Assembly (NCBI GenBank): GCA_002708715.1
Contig: PAPB01000021.1
Coordinates: 1-64,000 of the forward strand
Reading direction: 5' to 3'
DNA from: Fidelibacterota bacterium
Lineage (GTDB): Bacteria > Fidelibacterota > Marinisomatia > Marinisomatales > UBA1611
DNA length: 64,000 nucleotides
The notes beneath the pieces are model-generated. The model searched no databases, was not told where the DNA came from, and was given only the letters and a program-made list of their open reading frames with translations. Below are positions 18,808 to 27,831 of this stretch, piece after piece (the stretch's first letter is position 1; each line of letters begins with the position of its first letter). A program made the translations under genes and the position numbers.

Positions 18808-19692
18808 TCAAAGCGCAAACGAAACTCCCAGGCTTATATTTTCATCAACTGCCTTATATGGCATCCCTGTTTCATCATTAATAATAGAAACTTCATCATA
18901 TCGAGAATTAAATTTATTGGTGTAATTCAAATCGATACTTAATGCTTCATAGAATGTGGCAATAGAGATTTTTAATTCATGTTCGAGAAGATAATCATTA
19001 ACATCATCCACTCTTGGTTTGTAATAGAACCTATAATCTAGTAAGACGTTATCATCAAAAAATTTATACTTCCATTTTGGTCTTATAGAATGTCTGAAAA
19101 ATTCATTAGGCCCAACTTCGACTGAATCTCCATAAGTCCAAAAACCATCTTCCCATTCGACATCATAATAATAGCTACTGGTATCAGCTACTAGTGTTGA
19201 ATCATAATCGTAGGCTAGATAATCTTCCCTTTCGAAAAGGAAAGCATAACTAACGGAAAAACCTTTGAACAGACGGGCCTTCCCACCTATACCATAATTC
19301 ATTCTATCTTGCAGACCAACAATATTGTCAAAAGATTTTTGAAAGAATAAAAATGGTGAATATTTTTGATTCGCCCAAACATCAAACATTAAGGTTAAAG
19401 ATTGATCATCAGTAAATGGCAATCCATCTAACTTATCATCGCTTCTATTAAAGGATATCAGAAACTCTGTATCATTAAGGGGACCAGCATCGCCAATTAA
19501 AGTATAGCTAAATCCATAATATCTGGAATCTAAATCTGTATTACCCTTATCTCTGGAGTAACTAAAATCTACACTAGTATATGATTCTCGCGATGATTCT
19601 TCTACATTAGAAGTATCAGAATCTTGCGAAAAGATAAATAATGGAAAAATAAGAATGATGGGCAACAACCCATATTTTACGGTCTGCTTCAT
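18808..19692 (-). CDS. Outer-membrane beta-barrel protein, DUF481-like
   Basis: 294 residues with a signal peptide (to about residue 22, FIFSQ). The mature part alternates hydrophobic and polar residues in strands rich in Tyr and Phe and ends in GVSFAL, a usual barrel end with a terminal hydrophobic residue. SYSRDKGNTDLDSRYYGF near residue 45 resembles the GNTD turn of the DUF481/YdiY family, whose members form small outer-membrane barrels. An acidic loop at about 165-200 (SSYYYDVEWEDGFW) would face outward. The gene is flanked by terminators and so is monocistronic. The DUF481 link is a tentative pattern match. Confidence 0.6.
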   Translation of the reverse strand: MKQTVKYGLLPIILIFPLFIFSQDSDTSNVEESSRESYTSVDFSYSRDKGNTDLDSRYYGFSYTLIGDAGPLNDTEFLISFNRSDDKLDGLPFTDDQSLTLMFDVWANQKYSPFLFFQKSFDNIVGLQDRMNYGIGGKARLFKGFSVSYAFLFEREDYLAYDYDSTLVADTSSYYYDVEWEDGFWTYGDSVEVGPNEFFRHSIRPKWKYKFFDDNVLLDYRFYYKPRVDDVNDYLLEHELKISIATFYEALSIDLNYTNKFNSRYDEVSIINDETGMPYKAVDENISLGVSFAL

Positions 19693-19744
19693 GTTATAAC
19701 TCCTCGGTTAGCTATACAGGAAATTAATAGAAATGAAAGAAATA

Positions 19745-19772
19745 AAAAAGGGTACGAAACGTACCCTTTTTT
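19745..19772 (-). terminator. Terminator of the lysine-rich protein gene
   Basis: GGGTACG/CGTACCC with an AAA loop is flanked by A6 on the left and T6 on the right, so it can act in both directions; in its context it ends the leftward gene at 19797-19988. Confidence 0.85.
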
Positions 19773-19796
19773 ATACTTTTGATAAAAAGATTAAGC

Positions 19797-19988
19797 TTAC
19801 TTAGATCCAAAAGCCTTAGAGAAGAAACCTTTTTTCTTCTTTTTGCCTTTTGAGCCTTTTTTCTTCTTTTTCTTCTTTTTCTTCTTTACTTCTTCCATAT
19901 TATCCATTTTCATATCCATCGCCTGGATTACAGGCACTGAACCAAAAAGGATTACAGCAGAAAGAATGTATTTAAATAAACGAGCCAT
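19797..19988 (-). CDS. Small exported lysine-rich protein
   Basis: 63 residues. A signal peptide (residues 1-23, ending VIQA) is followed by a short Met/Asp-rich stretch and then an extremely basic tail: ten consecutive Lys at 35-44, then GSKGKKKKKGFFSKAFGSK. An AGGAG box seven bases before the ATG gives a confident start, and a terminator follows, so expression is likely. Possible roles are binding of nucleic acid, polyanionic envelope polymers or lipid. These are guesses from charge alone. No family is recognised. Confidence 0.75.
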   Translation of the reverse strand: MARLFKYILSAVILFGSVPVIQAMDMKMDNMEEVKKKKKKKKKKGSKGKKKKKGFFSKAFGSK

Positions 19989-20243
19989 AATAACTCTCCT
20001 TATCTTACATTTTGGTTAACCATTGACTGGCAATGTATTGCTCAAGTCAAAACGAACTTATTTTGTAAAGCTACAACTTGTCAAGTACTATTGTCATAAA
20101 ATTTTTATAAATTGACAAGCGTCACAATTAATTAATTCTTAAGATGTTTCCATATAAGATTTTTTTTTTAATATTCCGCTCTGAAATTTGGAACTAATAG
20201 TGATTTTCAGCATTTTAAGATAATTAAAACTTGGAGAAATAAA

Positions 20244-21194
20244 TTGATTCGCATAGAGAACCTTTCAAAAGATTACGGTGATGTTAAAGCTGTTCAATCT
20301 ATATCATTTTCTTTAAATGATGGTGAGATTGTTGGTTTTCTTGGAGCTAATGGCGCAGGAAAAAGCACTACATTGAAAATGATCACTGGATACCTTACCC
20401 CTACTTCAGGAAATGTTTATGTAGAAAACCAAAATATCGTTGATCATTGCATTGACATTCAAAAGCAAATTGGTTATTTACCTGAGCTAAATCCACTTTA
20501 TACTGAAATGAAAGTTCACGAATATTTAAAATTTCATGCAGAAATTAGAAATATTGAAGGATCTGATTTTAATGAAGCTTTAAAACGAGTAGTACGTGAA
20601 TGTGGTCTTCAAGGTGTTGTACATCGTACAGTTGGGAATTGCTCAAAGGGATACAAACAAAGAATAGGGTTGGCTGCTGCTATGATTCATGATCCTAAGA
20701 TACTTATTCTTGATGAGCCTGTAACAGGTCTTGATCCAAATCAGATTGTAGAGATACGTAGTCTTATCAAAAAACTTGGTAAGCAGAAATTGGTTCTTAT
20801 GTCTTCACATATATTACAAGAAATTCAAGCAACTGTAGATAGAATCATTATTATTGACCAGGGTAAAATAGTTGCAGATGGAACAAGTGAAGAATTAATA
20901 GCTGACTCAAAAGGCATCACTAAATTAACTTTAGAAATTATTACGGGCGATGAAAATGACATCAAAAATATGGAAGCAACAATACCTAGCATTAAAGTCT
21001 TAAACATAGACAAACAAAAAAATTCAATATTTATTAATATAGAATATCAAAACACCTCTGATCCAAGAAAAGATATATTTGCATACGCTATCGAAAAAGA
21101 ATGGATTATAACTGAAATGTCCTTTTCAAAAAGAAACTTAGAAGATCTTTTTAGAAATTTAACATTACAGAAAGGAGAGACGGCTAATGCATAA
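20244..21194 (+). CDS. gldA: ABC transporter ATP-binding protein, GldA-like
   Basis: 316 residues from a TTG preceded by GGAG. Walker A is GANGAGKST (about 36-44), the signature is NCSKGYKQRIGLA near 135, Walker B is ILILDEPVTGLDP near 155, and the switch His is in MSSHIL. A regulatory tail of about 85 residues follows. It matches the GldA type, the ATPase of the GldAFG exporter-like complex linked to gliding in Bacteroidota, but the same set exists in many non-gliding bacteria. The next three genes overlap or nearly touch, giving a GldA-F-G-DUF4340 operon. The 255 bases upstream probably hold its promoter and that of the divergent lysine-rich gene. Confidence 0.88.
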   Translation: MIRIENLSKDYGDVKAVQSISFSLNDGEIVGFLGANGAGKSTTLKMITGYLTPTSGNVYVENQNIVDHCIDIQKQIGYLPELNPLYTEMKVHEYLKFHAEIRNIEGSDFNEALKRVVRECGLQGVVHRTVGNCSKGYKQRIGLAAAMIHDPKILILDEPVTGLDPNQIVEIRSLIKKLGKQKLVLMSSHILQEIQATVDRIIIIDQGKIVADGTSEELIADSKGITKLTLEIITGDENDIKNMEATIPSIKVLNIDKQKNSIFINIEYQNTSDPRKDIFAYAIEKEWIITEMSFSKRNLEDLFRNLTLQKGETANA

Positions 21195-21900
21195 TATAAT
21201 GACTATATTTAAAAAAGAACTAAAAGCGTTCTTCTCAAGTCCAATGGCCTATATCTTCTTGGTTGTCTTTGCTTTAATTAATGGGTATTTCTTTAACATT
21301 CAATTCTTTCTTATCAATGAATCGGATATGAGGGTACTTTTTGGAATAATTCCCATAGTCTATCTCTTTTTTATTCCTGCTGTTTCAATGGGACTAATAT
21401 CAAGAGAGAAAGGTATTGGAACCATAGAAATAATTTCAACATTACCCATACTTGAACGTGATATTGTTATTGGTAAATATTTAGCAGGATTCACATTAAT
21501 TCTTATTGGTTTATTAGCAACACTTATTCATTACATAAACCTTATTTATGTTGGCAGCGATATAGATCATGGTGCAATTTTTACGGGTTATATTGGACTT
21601 GCATTATTAGGAGGTGTATACACTTCTATTGGTCTTTTTTCCAGTAGCTTAACAGAGAATCAAGTGATTGCATTTATAATAGGCATAGCAATAGTCTTAA
21701 TATTTTTCATGATGGATAAACTATTGTTTTTCTTTCCTGCATCTATGACAGGTGTTATTCAATACCTTAGTACAGATTTTCATTTATCTAATATGTCTAG
21801 AGGTGTACTTGACACTAGAAATATTATTTATTTTGGATCAATTATTGGTTTCTTTTTAACACTAACAACACGTGTGTTAGAGTCACGGAAATGGAGTTAG
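21187..21900 (+). CDS. gldF: ABC-2 type permease, GldF-like
   Basis: 237 residues with six hydrophobic helices, the first at about 18-40 (AYIFLVVFALINGYFF). The MGLISREKGIGTIEIISTLPI segment near 75 is the usual cytosolic coupling segment of ABC-2 permeases of this type. It overlaps the ATPase gene by eight bases and has a strong AAAGGAGAG ribosome site inside that gene, so the two are translationally linked. The substrate of GldAF transporters is not established. Confidence 0.9.
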   Translation: MHNIMTIFKKELKAFFSSPMAYIFLVVFALINGYFFNIQFFLINESDMRVLFGIIPIVYLFFIPAVSMGLISREKGIGTIEIISTLPILERDIVIGKYLAGFTLILIGLLATLIHYINLIYVGSDIDHGAIFTGYIGLALLGGVYTSIGLFSSSLTENQVIAFIIGIAIVLIFFMMDKLLFFFPASMTGVIQYLSTDFHLSNMSRGVLDTRNIIYFGSIIGFFLTLTTRVLESRKWS

Positions 21901-21903
21901 ATA

Positions 21904-23460
21904 ATGTTGATAAAAAATAAAAACTCATTCTTTGTTTTTCTTGGTTCTTTAGTGTTTGGCCTAATTTTATTAAACCTTACTGCCAGAGACATTTTTCACC
22001 GATTTGACCTAACGGATAACAAAATGTTTAGTCTCTCAAATTCTAGTAAATCAATCGTAGAAAAATTAGACGACCGGTTAACAATAAAAGTATATTTTTC
22101 CGATAATCTTCCAAATGAATTAGGAAATACGAGAAGATACTTACAAGATATTTTAGAGGAATATAGAGCCGTATCAAAAGATATCAATTTTTATTTCTAT
22201 GATCCAGAATCAGATTCTGAGTTAGAAGAACAAGCTCGAAAAGATGGTATCCAGCCAGTGCAAATGCAATCACTTGAGAATGATCAAATGGTTGTCAAAA
22301 AAGTTTACCTGGGAATGGTCTTATTATATGAAGATAAAAAAGAAACTCTGCCGGTTATTCAGACTACTGCGGGTCTTGAGTATATGATAAGTACCAAATT
22401 AAAATCTTTAATTAATCTTGATAAAAAGACGATTGGTCTTTTAAGCTTATCTGAAGATGTAGAATCAAAAAATGAAAACCTATCTGCTCAATTAAGAGAA
22501 CATTATAATTTCAGAAATTTACAGAAAAACAATTCTATCCCTGATAATATTGATGTTTTATTAATATCTGGTGCTACAGACACACTCGATTCAACTATTT
22601 ATAATGGTATTACTAATTTTTTAAATAGTGGCAAAAAACTTTTATTAGCGCAAAGTGGCGTAAGCACTGATTTACAAACTCAACAGGCTACTCCGATTCA
22701 ATCTAATATATTTGAATTATTAAAAAAATATAGATTAAATCTTCAAAAAAATCTTGTTCTAGATGGAAAATGTGGTAAAGTGACAGTTCAAGTAAGGCAA
22801 GGTCCTTTTCTTATACCATATCCAATGGACTACCCTTTCTTTCCAATTATTGATACTTTTGATGATACATTATTAATTGTCTCTGATCTTGAAATGGTGA
22901 GACCCCTATTCCCAAGTGAGATACAAATTGATACTTTAGATAATAATTTGGTGAAAAATGTTACCCCTTTATTTACATCTTCAAATAACAGTGGTATTAT
23001 GGAAATGAATTTAAATTTGAGTCCAGACCCTCAACAAAATCCATTTATTAATATGCTTGGACAGAAATCAAAAGTATTGGCAGCAACTTCAAAATTAAGT
23101 AACGGTGGTGAATTATTATTAGTTTCTGATTCAAAATTTTTATCGGATGACGCAGGAATGAGTGTTAATGAAAATATGATTTTTTTGATGAATGTAGTTG
23201 ACTATTTAGCTGGGGATCAAGATCTAATATCTCTAAGATCTAGAGAGGTCACAAGCAGACCACTTAATATTCTGCAATTAGATCCGGCTGATGAGCAAAG
23301 ATATTCTCAAGATGAAAAAGATCGAATGAAAGATAAAATAAAAAAACGTTGGAAGTTTGCTAATATGGTCCTTCCTTCCGCATTAATTATTGGTTTTGGA
23401 GTTTTTCGTTTAAGAAGAGAAAAAAATGAAGCAGAGGTATTAAAACAAATATATGACTGA
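21904..23460 (+). CDS. gldG: GldG-like ABC transporter accessory protein
   Basis: 518 residues with a membrane helix at each end (about 10-28 and 478-496) and a large extracytoplasmic region. That region starts with the family-typical DLTDNKMFSLSNSSKSIVEKLDDRLTIKVYFS and includes a Rossmann-like part around 170-330 (KTIGLLSLSEDVE, DVLLISGATDTL). This is the periplasmic partner of the GldA/GldF transporter. The gene begins three bases after gldF stops and overlaps the next gene by eight bases. Confidence 0.9.
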   Translation: MLIKNKNSFFVFLGSLVFGLILLNLTARDIFHRFDLTDNKMFSLSNSSKSIVEKLDDRLTIKVYFSDNLPNELGNTRRYLQDILEEYRAVSKDINFYFYDPESDSELEEQARKDGIQPVQMQSLENDQMVVKKVYLGMVLLYEDKKETLPVIQTTAGLEYMISTKLKSLINLDKKTIGLLSLSEDVESKNENLSAQLREHYNFRNLQKNNSIPDNIDVLLISGATDTLDSTIYNGITNFLNSGKKLLLAQSGVSTDLQTQQATPIQSNIFELLKKYRLNLQKNLVLDGKCGKVTVQVRQGPFLIPYPMDYPFFPIIDTFDDTLLIVSDLEMVRPLFPSEIQIDTLDNNLVKNVTPLFTSSNNSGIMEMNLNLSPDPQQNPFINMLGQKSKVLAATSKLSNGGELLLVSDSKFLSDDAGMSVNENMIFLMNVVDYLAGDQDLISLRSREVTSRPLNILQLDPADEQRYSQDEKDRMKDKIKKRWKFANMVLPSALIIGFGVFRLRREKNEAEVLKQIYD

Positions 23461-24025
23461 TACAATTAAATATTCACTAGGAGCATTAGCTCTTATCCTA
23501 ATCTTATTCCTATATAATAGAAATTCTCAACAATCTTATAAAATGGATAGTCAAAGAATTTTTGACAGACCACAAGAGGATGTATATAGAATTAAATTAT
23601 TTGAAAATGATAAGGAGATTGAATTAATTCGTACTGATTCAATATGGGCCATATCAAATGTAGATTCATTAGTTGTCAAAACAAATCAAATTGATAAAAT
23701 TTTTGATCGATTACTTGCCGTTGAAAAAGAAATACTGATTACTACAAAAGAAGAAAAATGGGAAAAATTTGGCGTCGATGATTCTTTAGCTAGACATATC
23801 CAAGTTTTTGATAAAAATGATAATGAATTATTACATTATTTATTTGGAAATTCTGGACAAGACTGGCAACATAATTATATGAGAAAAAACAATACATCTG
23901 ATGTCTACAGAACCAATGATAATGTTTATTTCTTATTAAATACAAATACTACCTATTGGGGTACAAAACCACCCAAACCAGAACCTGAAGAAGATTTGAA
24001 TGCACCTGAACCAGTTACTGACTAA
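23453..24025 (+). CDS. DUF4340-type membrane-anchored protein
   Basis: 190 residues with one N-terminal helix (about 5-20) and an extracytoplasmic beta-rich part. The segment DVYRIKLFENDKEIELIRTDSIWAIS followed by VKTNQIDKIFDRLL is the repeat unit of DUF4340 proteins. Those commonly follow gldG and often have several units; here there is about one and a half, and a proline/glutamate-rich tail ends the protein. It overlaps gldG by eight bases, so it is probably a subunit of the same complex. Confidence 0.8.
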   Translation: MTDTIKYSLGALALILILFLYNRNSQQSYKMDSQRIFDRPQEDVYRIKLFENDKEIELIRTDSIWAISNVDSLVVKTNQIDKIFDRLLAVEKEILITTKEEKWEKFGVDDSLARHIQVFDKNDNELLHYLFGNSGQDWQHNYMRKNNTSDVYRTNDNVYFLLNTNTTYWGTKPPKPEPEEDLNAPEPVTD

Positions 24026-24049
24026 AATATTTATTCTTTATCTTAAATT

Positions 24050-24427
24050 ATGAAAAGTTCTAATAAGCAAATTTTAGTTGTTGGTGACAGAATATTAATA
24101 CGTCCTGATACGGGAGAAAAAAAATCACCAGCAGGTTTGTATTTACCTCCAAGTGTTATTGAGAAACAAGAAGTTAGGGGTGGATTAGTTGTTGAGGTTG
24201 GTCCAGGCATTCCTCTTGGAAGTCCAGACAATTCTTTTGATGAACCATGGAAAGAAAAAAGATCAGATGTAAAATATATACCTACCCAAGCAGAGATTGG
24301 TGATTATGCCTTATACCTAGGGAAGGCTAGCATAGAAATAAAAATCGAAGAAAAAGATTATCTTATTGTATCACAATCTGCAATACTTATACTTATAAGA
24401 GATGACATTGCAAGGGTTCTTGCTTAA
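24050..24427 (+). CDS. GroES-like co-chaperonin paralogue
   Basis: 125 residues against about 95 for GroES. The N-terminal strand VVGDRILIRPDTGEKKSPAGLYLPPS matches the Cpn10 fold and its mobile loop, and GGLVVEVGPG and GDYALYLGKASIEIKIEEKDYLIVS match the core. An insert of about 25 residues after VGPG replaces the roof loop. No groEL gene lies beside it, so this is likely a second, specialised Cpn10-like protein. It may be the last gene of the gldAFG operon (24 bases after DUF4340). The convergent peptidase gene ends three bases away. Confidence 0.82.
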   Translation: MKSSNKQILVVGDRILIRPDTGEKKSPAGLYLPPSVIEKQEVRGGLVVEVGPGIPLGSPDNSFDEPWKEKRSDVKYIPTQAEIGDYALYLGKASIEIKIEEKDYLIVSQSAILILIRDDIARVLA

Positions 24428-24430
24428 CTA

Positions 24431-26548
24431 TCAATAATCAATTCCCATTTCATAAAACATAAACGCCCATTTATCGGTAATTTCTTTTATTACTTTTTTA
24501 GTTGGTTTACCAGCACCATGTCCTGCACTTTTTCCAATTCTTATTAAAATTGGACTAATTCCTTCTTGGTTATTTTGTAAGGTTGCTGCATATTTAAAAG
24601 AGTGTGCAGGAACCACCCTATCATCATGATCTGCTGTATAAATCATTACAGAAGGATATGCATAATCATTTTGAATATTATGAAGAGGTGAATACTTTAT
24701 AATATTATCGAAATGAATTTTGTTTGCAATAGTTCCATATTCCACAGCCCATGCATGCCCAATAGTAAATTTTTCATATCTTAGCATATCCATTACGCCA
24801 ACTTCTGGAAATGCTACCCTGAATATATCAGGCCTTTGATTAAGTACTGCACCAATCAATAAACCACCGTTAGACCCTCCCTTAATTGCTAAATAATCAG
24901 GTGATGTTATGCCTTCTTTAAATAAATATTTTGCAGCATATATAAAATCATCAAAAACATTTTGCTTATTTAATAACATTCCATCTTTATGCCACTCTTC
25001 GCCGTATTCACTACCTCCTCTTATATTCGCGATAGCATACACACCACCAGATTCTAAAAGGATAACATTTGATTTATTAAAATAAGGTTTTATAGAGATA
25101 TTAAATCCACCATATCCATATAATAAAGTTGGTCTTTCCATATCCATATTCAACCCTTTCCTGTGGGCAAGAAAAATTGGTACCATTGTACCATCTTTAG
25201 ATATATAAAATTCCTGTCTCATAATATAATTTTGACTGTTAAATGACGTTTCTGAAAGTTTATATACTGATGAATTATTATTTGAAATATCATATTGATA
25301 AATTGTTGATGGATTTACAGAATTATTAAAAGAATACCATGTAATAAAATCATTTTTCTTGCCATTAAAACCATTGACAATACCTTTTCCAGGTAAATCT
25401 ACAGTATATAAATAATTTCCATCTAAATCGTAGGCTTTCCATAGAGAAATAATATCTTTAGTAAAATGCGCCAGTAATTTTCCTCCAACCAAATTACAAT
25501 TATATAAAACTTCATTTTTATTACCAGTTATTAATTGTTTCCATAAATTTTCATTAGGATTATCTGGGTTAATCTTTATTATTTTTTTAAATGGAGCATT
25601 ACGATCAGTTTGAGCAATAAAATAACCATTAGCAACATCTATAATACTTATTTCACTTTTATAATCATCCACTAGTTTTATCCAGCCTGTTGCATTATTC
25701 CATGTATCTCTATAAGAAATTGTATTTCCATATGTACCTTTTGATTTATATAAAAATAAATATCTCTCATCTTCTGAAACTGAAATCCATGGTGATACTT
25801 TAGGTTGATTTGGATCATAGTATATAATTTCATCAGCACTTTGCGGAGTACCTAAATGATGATAAAAAACTTTAGAATTTTCATTAGTCCCAGAATATTC
25901 CTGTTTATTGTCAGGTTTTGGATATTTTGTATAATAAAAGCCATTCCCATACCATGACATGCCACTAAATTTGATCCATTTTAAATGATCATTTAACAAT
26001 TTTTTTGTTTTTAAATCTAAAATAAAAAATTCTAACCAATCTGAACCAGATTTACTTATCGAATATCCCATATAATTATTATCATTTGAAAAATATACGC
26101 CTCTAAGGGCGATGCTACCATCATGTGAAAATTCATTTGGGTCAATTAATATTTCACCTTCACCGTTAATACTATCTTTTACATATAACACAGATTGATT
26201 TTGCATTCCACTATTATAATAATAATAATAATGCTCACCTTTTTTAAAGGGTACACTTGTGGATGGATGGTCCCATATCTCTTTTAATTTTTTTTCTATT
26301 TTATTTCTAAAAGGTATTTTCCTTAAATAACGATCGGTAAAAGCATTTTGTTTATCAACCCAAAATTTTGTTTGTTTTGAATAATCATCCTCTAACCATC
26401 TATATGGATCAACAATAGTAGTATCAAAATATTGATCTGCAATAACTTCTTTAGGCGTAATCGGATATTTTATTTTTTCTGGTGCAATATTATGTAGGGT
26501 AATTATTAGAGTTATAAAAATAGATAATATTACATATGGATTTTTCAT
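24431..26548 (-). CDS. Prolyl oligopeptidase family serine peptidase (S9A)
   Basis: 705 residues. A hydrophobic leader (about 5-22) indicates export. The N-terminal part carries the family start YRWLEDDYSKQTKFWVDKQN, followed by the beta-propeller to about 420. The alpha/beta hydrolase domain has the catalytic Ser near 559 (GGSNGGLLIG), Asp near 640 (TADHDDRVVP) and His near 676 (SAGHGAG). It cleaves after proline in short peptides, probably in the periplasm. It is the last gene of the long leftward run, one base after the sirtuin gene. Confidence 0.95.
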   Translation of the reverse strand: MKNPYVILSIFITLIITLHNIAPEKIKYPITPKEVIADQYFDTTIVDPYRWLEDDYSKQTKFWVDKQNAFTDRYLRKIPFRNKIEKKLKEIWDHPSTSVPFKKGEHYYYYYNSGMQNQSVLYVKDSINGEGEILIDPNEFSHDGSIALRGVYFSNDNNYMGYSISKSGSDWLEFFILDLKTKKLLNDHLKWIKFSGMSWYGNGFYYTKYPKPDNKQEYSGTNENSKVFYHHLGTPQSADEIIYYDPNQPKVSPWISVSEDERYLFLYKSKGTYGNTISYRDTWNNATGWIKLVDDYKSEISIIDVANGYFIAQTDRNAPFKKIIKINPDNPNENLWKQLITGNKNEVLYNCNLVGGKLLAHFTKDIISLWKAYDLDGNYLYTVDLPGKGIVNGFNGKKNDFITWYSFNNSVNPSTIYQYDISNNNSSVYKLSETSFNSQNYIMRQEFYISKDGTMVPIFLAHRKGLNMDMERPTLLYGYGGFNISIKPYFNKSNVILLESGGVYAIANIRGGSEYGEEWHKDGMLLNKQNVFDDFIYAAKYLFKEGITSPDYLAIKGGSNGGLLIGAVLNQRPDIFRVAFPEVGVMDMLRYEKFTIGHAWAVEYGTIANKIHFDNIIKYSPLHNIQNDYAYPSVMIYTADHDDRVVPAHSFKYAATLQNNQEGISPILIRIGKSAGHGAGKPTKKVIKEITDKWAFMFYEMGIDY

Positions 26549-26549
26549 T

Positions 26550-27260
26550 TCAACTTCCTAATGAGAATAAAGTATTCAAGCCTTCGCTTGCACGCATTCT
26601 AATCGTTTTATTATAAATATACGATAGATCTGTTTCTTCAGGATTAATTTCAATGCAAAAGGCTCCTGATTTCTTTGCTAATTTTGGAAATCCTGCAGCA
26701 GGCCATACAACAGCACTTGTACCGATACTAATAAATAAATCTGATTTATTAATTAAATTATTTGCTAAAGAAACGATATTATCATTTAACATATCTTGAA
26801 ACCAAATAATGTCTGGCCTTAACCAAAACCCACATTGACATTTTTTTTTACTATACGAACCAGTTAATTTGTCTTCTAATATAAGAGATTCATTTTGACA
26901 TCTCATACGCCATAAACTCCCATGTAATTCAAGTACATTTTTTGAATCTGCTCTTTGGTGCATGCCGTCAATATTTTGCGTTATTATATATGTATTAGAT
27001 TTTTCTTTTTCAATTTTTCTAATTAAATGATATCCGGGATGTGGAGAACATTTCAAGGCTTCTATTCTTCTTAATTCATGGAATTCTAATACTTTTTCAG
27101 GGTTTAAATCAAAAGCACTTTGGCATGCAAAATCTTCCCAATTATATTCATTCCATATTCCACCTTTTCCTCTATAAGTAGGGATACCTGATTCTGCAGA
27201 CATTCCTGCACCTGTAAAAAAAATAATCCTACGATATTCTTTATAGTTAAAGGATTTCAT
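26550..27260 (-). CDS. cobB: Sir2-family NAD-dependent protein deacylase
   Basis: 236 residues from the ATG at 27260; the frame also offers a TTG at 27272, but that overlaps the stop of the upstream gene. Signatures: GAGMSAESGIPTYRG for NAD binding, TQNIDGMH, the catalytic His in ELHGSLW, and a GTSAVVWPAAGF loop. Only part of the zinc site is recognisable (RCQN and KCQCG), as in E. coli CobB. The position used for succinyl-lysine recognition (Y-x-x-R in CobB) reads HELRR here, so acyl preference may differ. It removes acetyl or other acyl groups from lysines with NAD. It sits between an unassigned gene and the S9 peptidase. Confidence 0.92.
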   Translation of the reverse strand: MKSFNYKEYRRIIFFTGAGMSAESGIPTYRGKGGIWNEYNWEDFACQSAFDLNPEKVLEFHELRRIEALKCSPHPGYHLIRKIEKEKSNTYIITQNIDGMHQRADSKNVLELHGSLWRMRCQNESLILEDKLTGSYSKKKCQCGFWLRPDIIWFQDMLNDNIVSLANNLINKSDLFISIGTSAVVWPAAGFPKLAKKSGAFCIEINPEETDLSYIYNKTIRMRASEGLNTLFSLGS

Positions 27261-27268
27261 AAAAAATT

Positions 27269-27820
27269 TCAATCATTAAAATTAAACTTTTCACGAAAAT
27301 GAGTAACGATAACTTCCAAATGTTTTTGGAATACTGGTGTATCATTAATGAAAACATAACCATTATTTTTATAACCAACATTTTGGTAGGTTAAAAATGT
27401 ATTATAATCGTAACCATTATTTTTCGTATAGGTATTAGATATGATTTCGCCTTCAATAATAAGCTTTGTTTTTGCATCTAGGAAACCTAATGTTCTTTCA
27501 AATTCATTAGGCTCTCGAACATTCCACTTCGTAATAACCTTACTAGAGACCTGGTCATTTTCATATGCATCAATATAGTATCCATAATATTGTAGTAATT
27601 CTTCACAAGAAGTTTGGAAATTTGCGGTATTTGATCTACCTAAAAAATATTTTTGGTTGATTGATTGAATTCTATCTTCTCCTGAATCAAAAAATAGAAA
27701 GCACCTAAATGATAAAATTGAAAAAAATAATATAAAGAAACTTTTTAAAACTAAGGTACTAAAAGTTTTAGATTTATTGTAGGATAATATCGAAAAAAGA
27801 AAAACCTTATAAAGTATAAT
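27269..27820 (-). CDS. Exported protein of unknown function with no standard start codon
   Basis: Between the sirtuin gene and the membrane gene at 27832 the leftward frame ending in TGA at 27269-27271 is open for about 190 codons, yet contains no ATG, GTG or TTG before its last 15 codons. It reads like a real protein: a hydrophobic stretch (STLVLKSFFILFFSILSF) followed by a polar domain (EELLQYYGYYIDAYEND, KWNVREPNEFERTLGFL, THFREKFNFND). An ATT at 27820 is used here as a provisional start, giving 183 residues. A frameshift in the 5' end is the alternative. The gene fits the tight leftward operon: its stop lies nine bases before the sirtuin ATG. No family recognised. Confidence 0.55.
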   Translation of the reverse strand: MILYKVFLFSILSYNKSKTFSTLVLKSFFILFFSILSFRCFLFFDSGEDRIQSINQKYFLGRSNTANFQTSCEELLQYYGYYIDAYENDQVSSKVITKWNVREPNEFERTLGFLDAKTKLIIEGEIISNTYTKNNGYDYNTFLTYQNVGYKNNGYVFINDTPVFQKHLEVIVTHFREKFNFND

Positions 27821-27831
27821 GAAGATGGTTA

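Noticed and set aside
19797-19988. Spurious low-complexity frame
   Set aside because: A signal peptide, an AGGAG box at proper distance and a terminator argue for a real gene.
20112-20160. Sigma-70 promoter starting TTGACA before gldA
   Set aside because: The -35-like hexamer is good, but no -10 with acceptable spacing follows; Bacteroidota-like promoters may differ, so no site is called.
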